Positions 5,985-7,482 of a stretch of 7,482 nucleotides of DNA are shown here, in pieces; the first letter of the stretch is position 1, and every line of letters begins with the position of its first letter. Location: NCBI GenBank assembly GCA_049653045.1, contig JBASFN010000049.1, positions 1 through 7,482 on the forward strand, written 5' to 3'. The DNA is from UBA7657 sp049653045. GTDB taxonomy: Bacteria > Pseudomonadota > Alphaproteobacteria > Micavibrionales > Micavibrionaceae. The notes beneath the pieces were generated by a model. The model was given only the letters and a program-made list of their open reading frames with translations. It ran no database searches and was not told the DNA's origin. The translations under genes were made by a program, and so were the position numbers.

Positions 5985-7055
5985 ATGAAAGAAAGTGCTT
6001 ATAAACAAGCTGGTGTGGATATTGACGCCGCCGACGAATTGATCGAGCGAATCAAGCCCCACGTCAAGAAAACCAGCCGCTCGGGGGTTGTTTCCGGAAT
6101 CGGCGGCTTCGGAGCCTTGTTCGACCTCAAAAAAACCGGATTTAAAGACCCCGTTCTCGTATCCTCCACCGATGGCGTTGGCACAAAAATCAAAATGGCC
6201 ATCGATATGGACAGGCACGACACAATCGGCATCGACTGCGTCGCCATGTGTGTCAACGACATCGTGGTGCAAGGGGCAGAACCCCTCTTCTTCCTCGATT
6301 ACTTCGCAACGGGAAAGCTGCACAATGATGTCGCCGAAGCCGTCATCAAAGGCGTGGCACAAGGCTGCCTTGAGTCCGGCTGCGCCCTCATCGGCGGCGA
6401 AACCGCAGAAATGCCGGGTCTCTACGCCCCCGGAGATTACGACCTCGCAGGATTTTCCGTCGGCGCGGTTGAGCGCGACTCGATCATCAACGGAGAAACA
6501 ATCACAGAAGGCGATGTTATTCTGGGGCTGGCGTCGAGCGGCGTTCATTCCAACGGATTTTCCCTTGTACGAAAATTGCTGCAATCCACCAATAATACGT
6601 ATGAAAGCAAAGCCCCCTTCGATCCCGCCCGCACACTCGGGGACATTTTGCTGACCCCCACGCGCCTCTACGTCAAACCAGTCCTCGAAGCTCTAAAAAT
6701 CAAGACGGCGGACGGAAAAGCGGCCATTCGCGGCATGGCGCATATTACCGGCGGCGGCCTCTACGAAAACATCCCGCGCATCCTGCCTGAAACCGCTTGC
6801 GCGCATCTGGACGCCAAATCATGGGACATGCCGGAAATTTTCAAATGGCTGATGAAGGCCGGAAATATCGATCCGCAAGACATGGGACGCACCCTCAACT
6901 GCGGCATCGGCATGGTCGTCGTCGTCACGGCAAACGAAGCCGCCGCCGTTAAAAAATCCTTTGAAAAAAGCGGCGAAAAAACCTTCACCCTAGGAAAAAT
7001 CGAAAAACGCAAAGCCGAAGCGGTCGTCATCGACAACATCGAAAGCTGGAAATGA
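5985..7055 (+). CDS. purM: Phosphoribosylformylglycinamidine cyclo-ligase (AIR synthetase)
   Basis: PurM converts FGAM to aminoimidazole ribotide using ATP, the ring-closing step of purine synthesis in the cytoplasm. At 356 residues the protein is full length for the family. Visible signatures are YKQAGVD (6-12), the ATP-site STDGVGTK (61-68), MCVNDIVVQGAEPLFFLDY (88-106), GGETAEMPG (137-145), SSGVHSNGFSLVRKL (184-198), HITGGGL (253-259) and LNCGIGM (304-310). The ATG at 5985 puts the conserved YxxAGVD near the N-terminus; a longer frame from 5916 adds 23 residues unlike the family and overlaps the divergent gene. The stop codon overlaps the purN start as ATGA, so the two are translationally coupled. 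No known purine riboswitch or PurR-like palindrome was seen upstream. Confidence 0.97.
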   Translation: MKESAYKQAGVDIDAADELIERIKPHVKKTSRSGVVSGIGGFGALFDLKKTGFKDPVLVSSTDGVGTKIKMAIDMDRHDTIGIDCVAMCVNDIVVQGAEPLFFLDYFATGKLHNDVAEAVIKGVAQGCLESGCALIGGETAEMPGLYAPGDYDLAGFSVGAVERDSIINGETITEGDVILGLASSGVHSNGFSLVRKLLQSTNNTYESKAPFDPARTLGDILLTPTRLYVKPVLEALKIKTADGKAAIRGMAHITGGGLYENIPRILPETACAHLDAKSWDMPEIFKWLMKAGNIDPQDMGRTLNCGIGMVVVVTANEAAAVKKSFEKSGEKTFTLGKIEKRKAEAVVIDNIESWK

Positions 7056-7482
7056 AAAAAATTCGCCTCGCCGTTCTGATCTCGGGAAGCGGCAGCAACC
7101 TGCAGGCGTTGATAGACGCCTGCCGCGATCCCTCTTATCCGGCGACGATTGAAATCGTCATCTCAAACCGCCCGGACGCCTACGGCCTTGAACGCGCCAG
7201 AAAAGCGGGCATCCCGACCGCCATCGTCGATCACATGCAGTACACAGGCCGCGAAGACTTTGAAGACGCCATACAAAAAATCCTCGATCAACACCCGGTG
7301 AACCTGATCTGCCTGGCCGGATTTATGCGTATCCTGACACCCGGCTTTGTCGAGAAATGGGAAGGATCCATCATCAACACACACCCCGCGCTCCTGCCAA
7401 AACACGGCGGCAAAGGCATGTACGGCGAACACGTCCACCGCGCCGTCCTCAAAGCCAAAGACGCTGAAAGCGGCGTCAGCAT
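7052..7482 (+). CDS. purN: Phosphoribosylglycinamide formyltransferase, N-terminal part (runs off window)
   Basis: PurN transfers a formyl group from 10-formyltetrahydrofolate to GAR, making FGAR two steps before PurM acts. The first 143 residues are present; the frame is open at the right edge. The phosphate-binding loop ISGSGSNLQAL is at 10-20, LICLAGFMRIL at 85-95, and INTHPALLP at 108-116, containing the catalytic Asn109 and His111 that correspond to Asn106 and His108 of the E. coli enzyme. GKGMYGEHVH (120-129) is the variant of the following loop found in many non-enteric PurN proteins. The catalytic Asp lies beyond the window. The ATG lies inside the last codons of purM (ATGA overlap), so the start is well supported even without a separate ribosome site. 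Confidence 0.96.
   Translation, partial: MKKIRLAVLISGSGSNLQALIDACRDPSYPATIEIVISNRPDAYGLERARKAGIPTAIVDHMQYTGREDFEDAIQKILDQHPVNLICLAGFMRILTPGFVEKWEGSIINTHPALLPKHGGKGMYGEHVHRAVLKAKDAESGVS

Noticed and set aside
5907..6584. Minus-strand open frame (225 codons) opposite the start of purM
   Set aside because: The translation is Cys-, His- and Asp-rich shadow sequence of the unmistakable purM gene, with no supporting start signal.

Overview
The window looks like a chromosomal segment of an alphaproteobacterium with moderate GC. The evidence is a short Hda-type DnaA homologue overlapping a PerM/AI-2E-family permease gene, a divergent purM-purN pair, and receiver and Hpt-like proteins of a style I associate with Rhodospirillales-like lineages. 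I cannot fix the order or genus from sequence alone. No rRNA, tRNA, CRISPR array, insertion sequence or phage gene was seen. Coding density is very high, and no gap exceeds 150 bases.

Layout. (1) Positions 2-952, plus strand: the C-terminal part of a spermidine-synthase-like methyltransferase-fold protein, cut by the left edge. (2) Positions 968-2688, minus strand: a three-gene signalling cassette. In transcription order it encodes a divergent receiver protein (2688-2074), an Hpt-like protein that lacks the phospho-accepting histidine (2059-1589), and a receiver protein with all the usual catalytic residues (1459-968). (3) Positions 2835-5923, minus strand: a tight operon of a secreted DUF2066-type protein, a PerM/AI-2E-family membrane protein, and HdaA. 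(4) Positions 5985-7482, plus strand: purM and the start of purN, overlapping by ATGA. The DUF2066 gene and purM diverge from a 61-base gap that must hold both promoters.

How the genes relate. PurM and PurN act in de novo purine synthesis; PurN makes FGAR and PurM closes the ring of FGAM to give AIR. HdaA is expected to switch off DnaA after replication initiation by working with the DNA clamp. The DUF2066 and PerM-like proteins are envelope proteins of uncertain role that are co-expressed with HdaA. The signalling cassette is the most unusual part. It has the gene content of a small phosphorelay, but two of its three products have lost residues normally needed for phosphotransfer, while the third is intact. 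No histidine kinase or DNA-binding output domain is encoded in the window.
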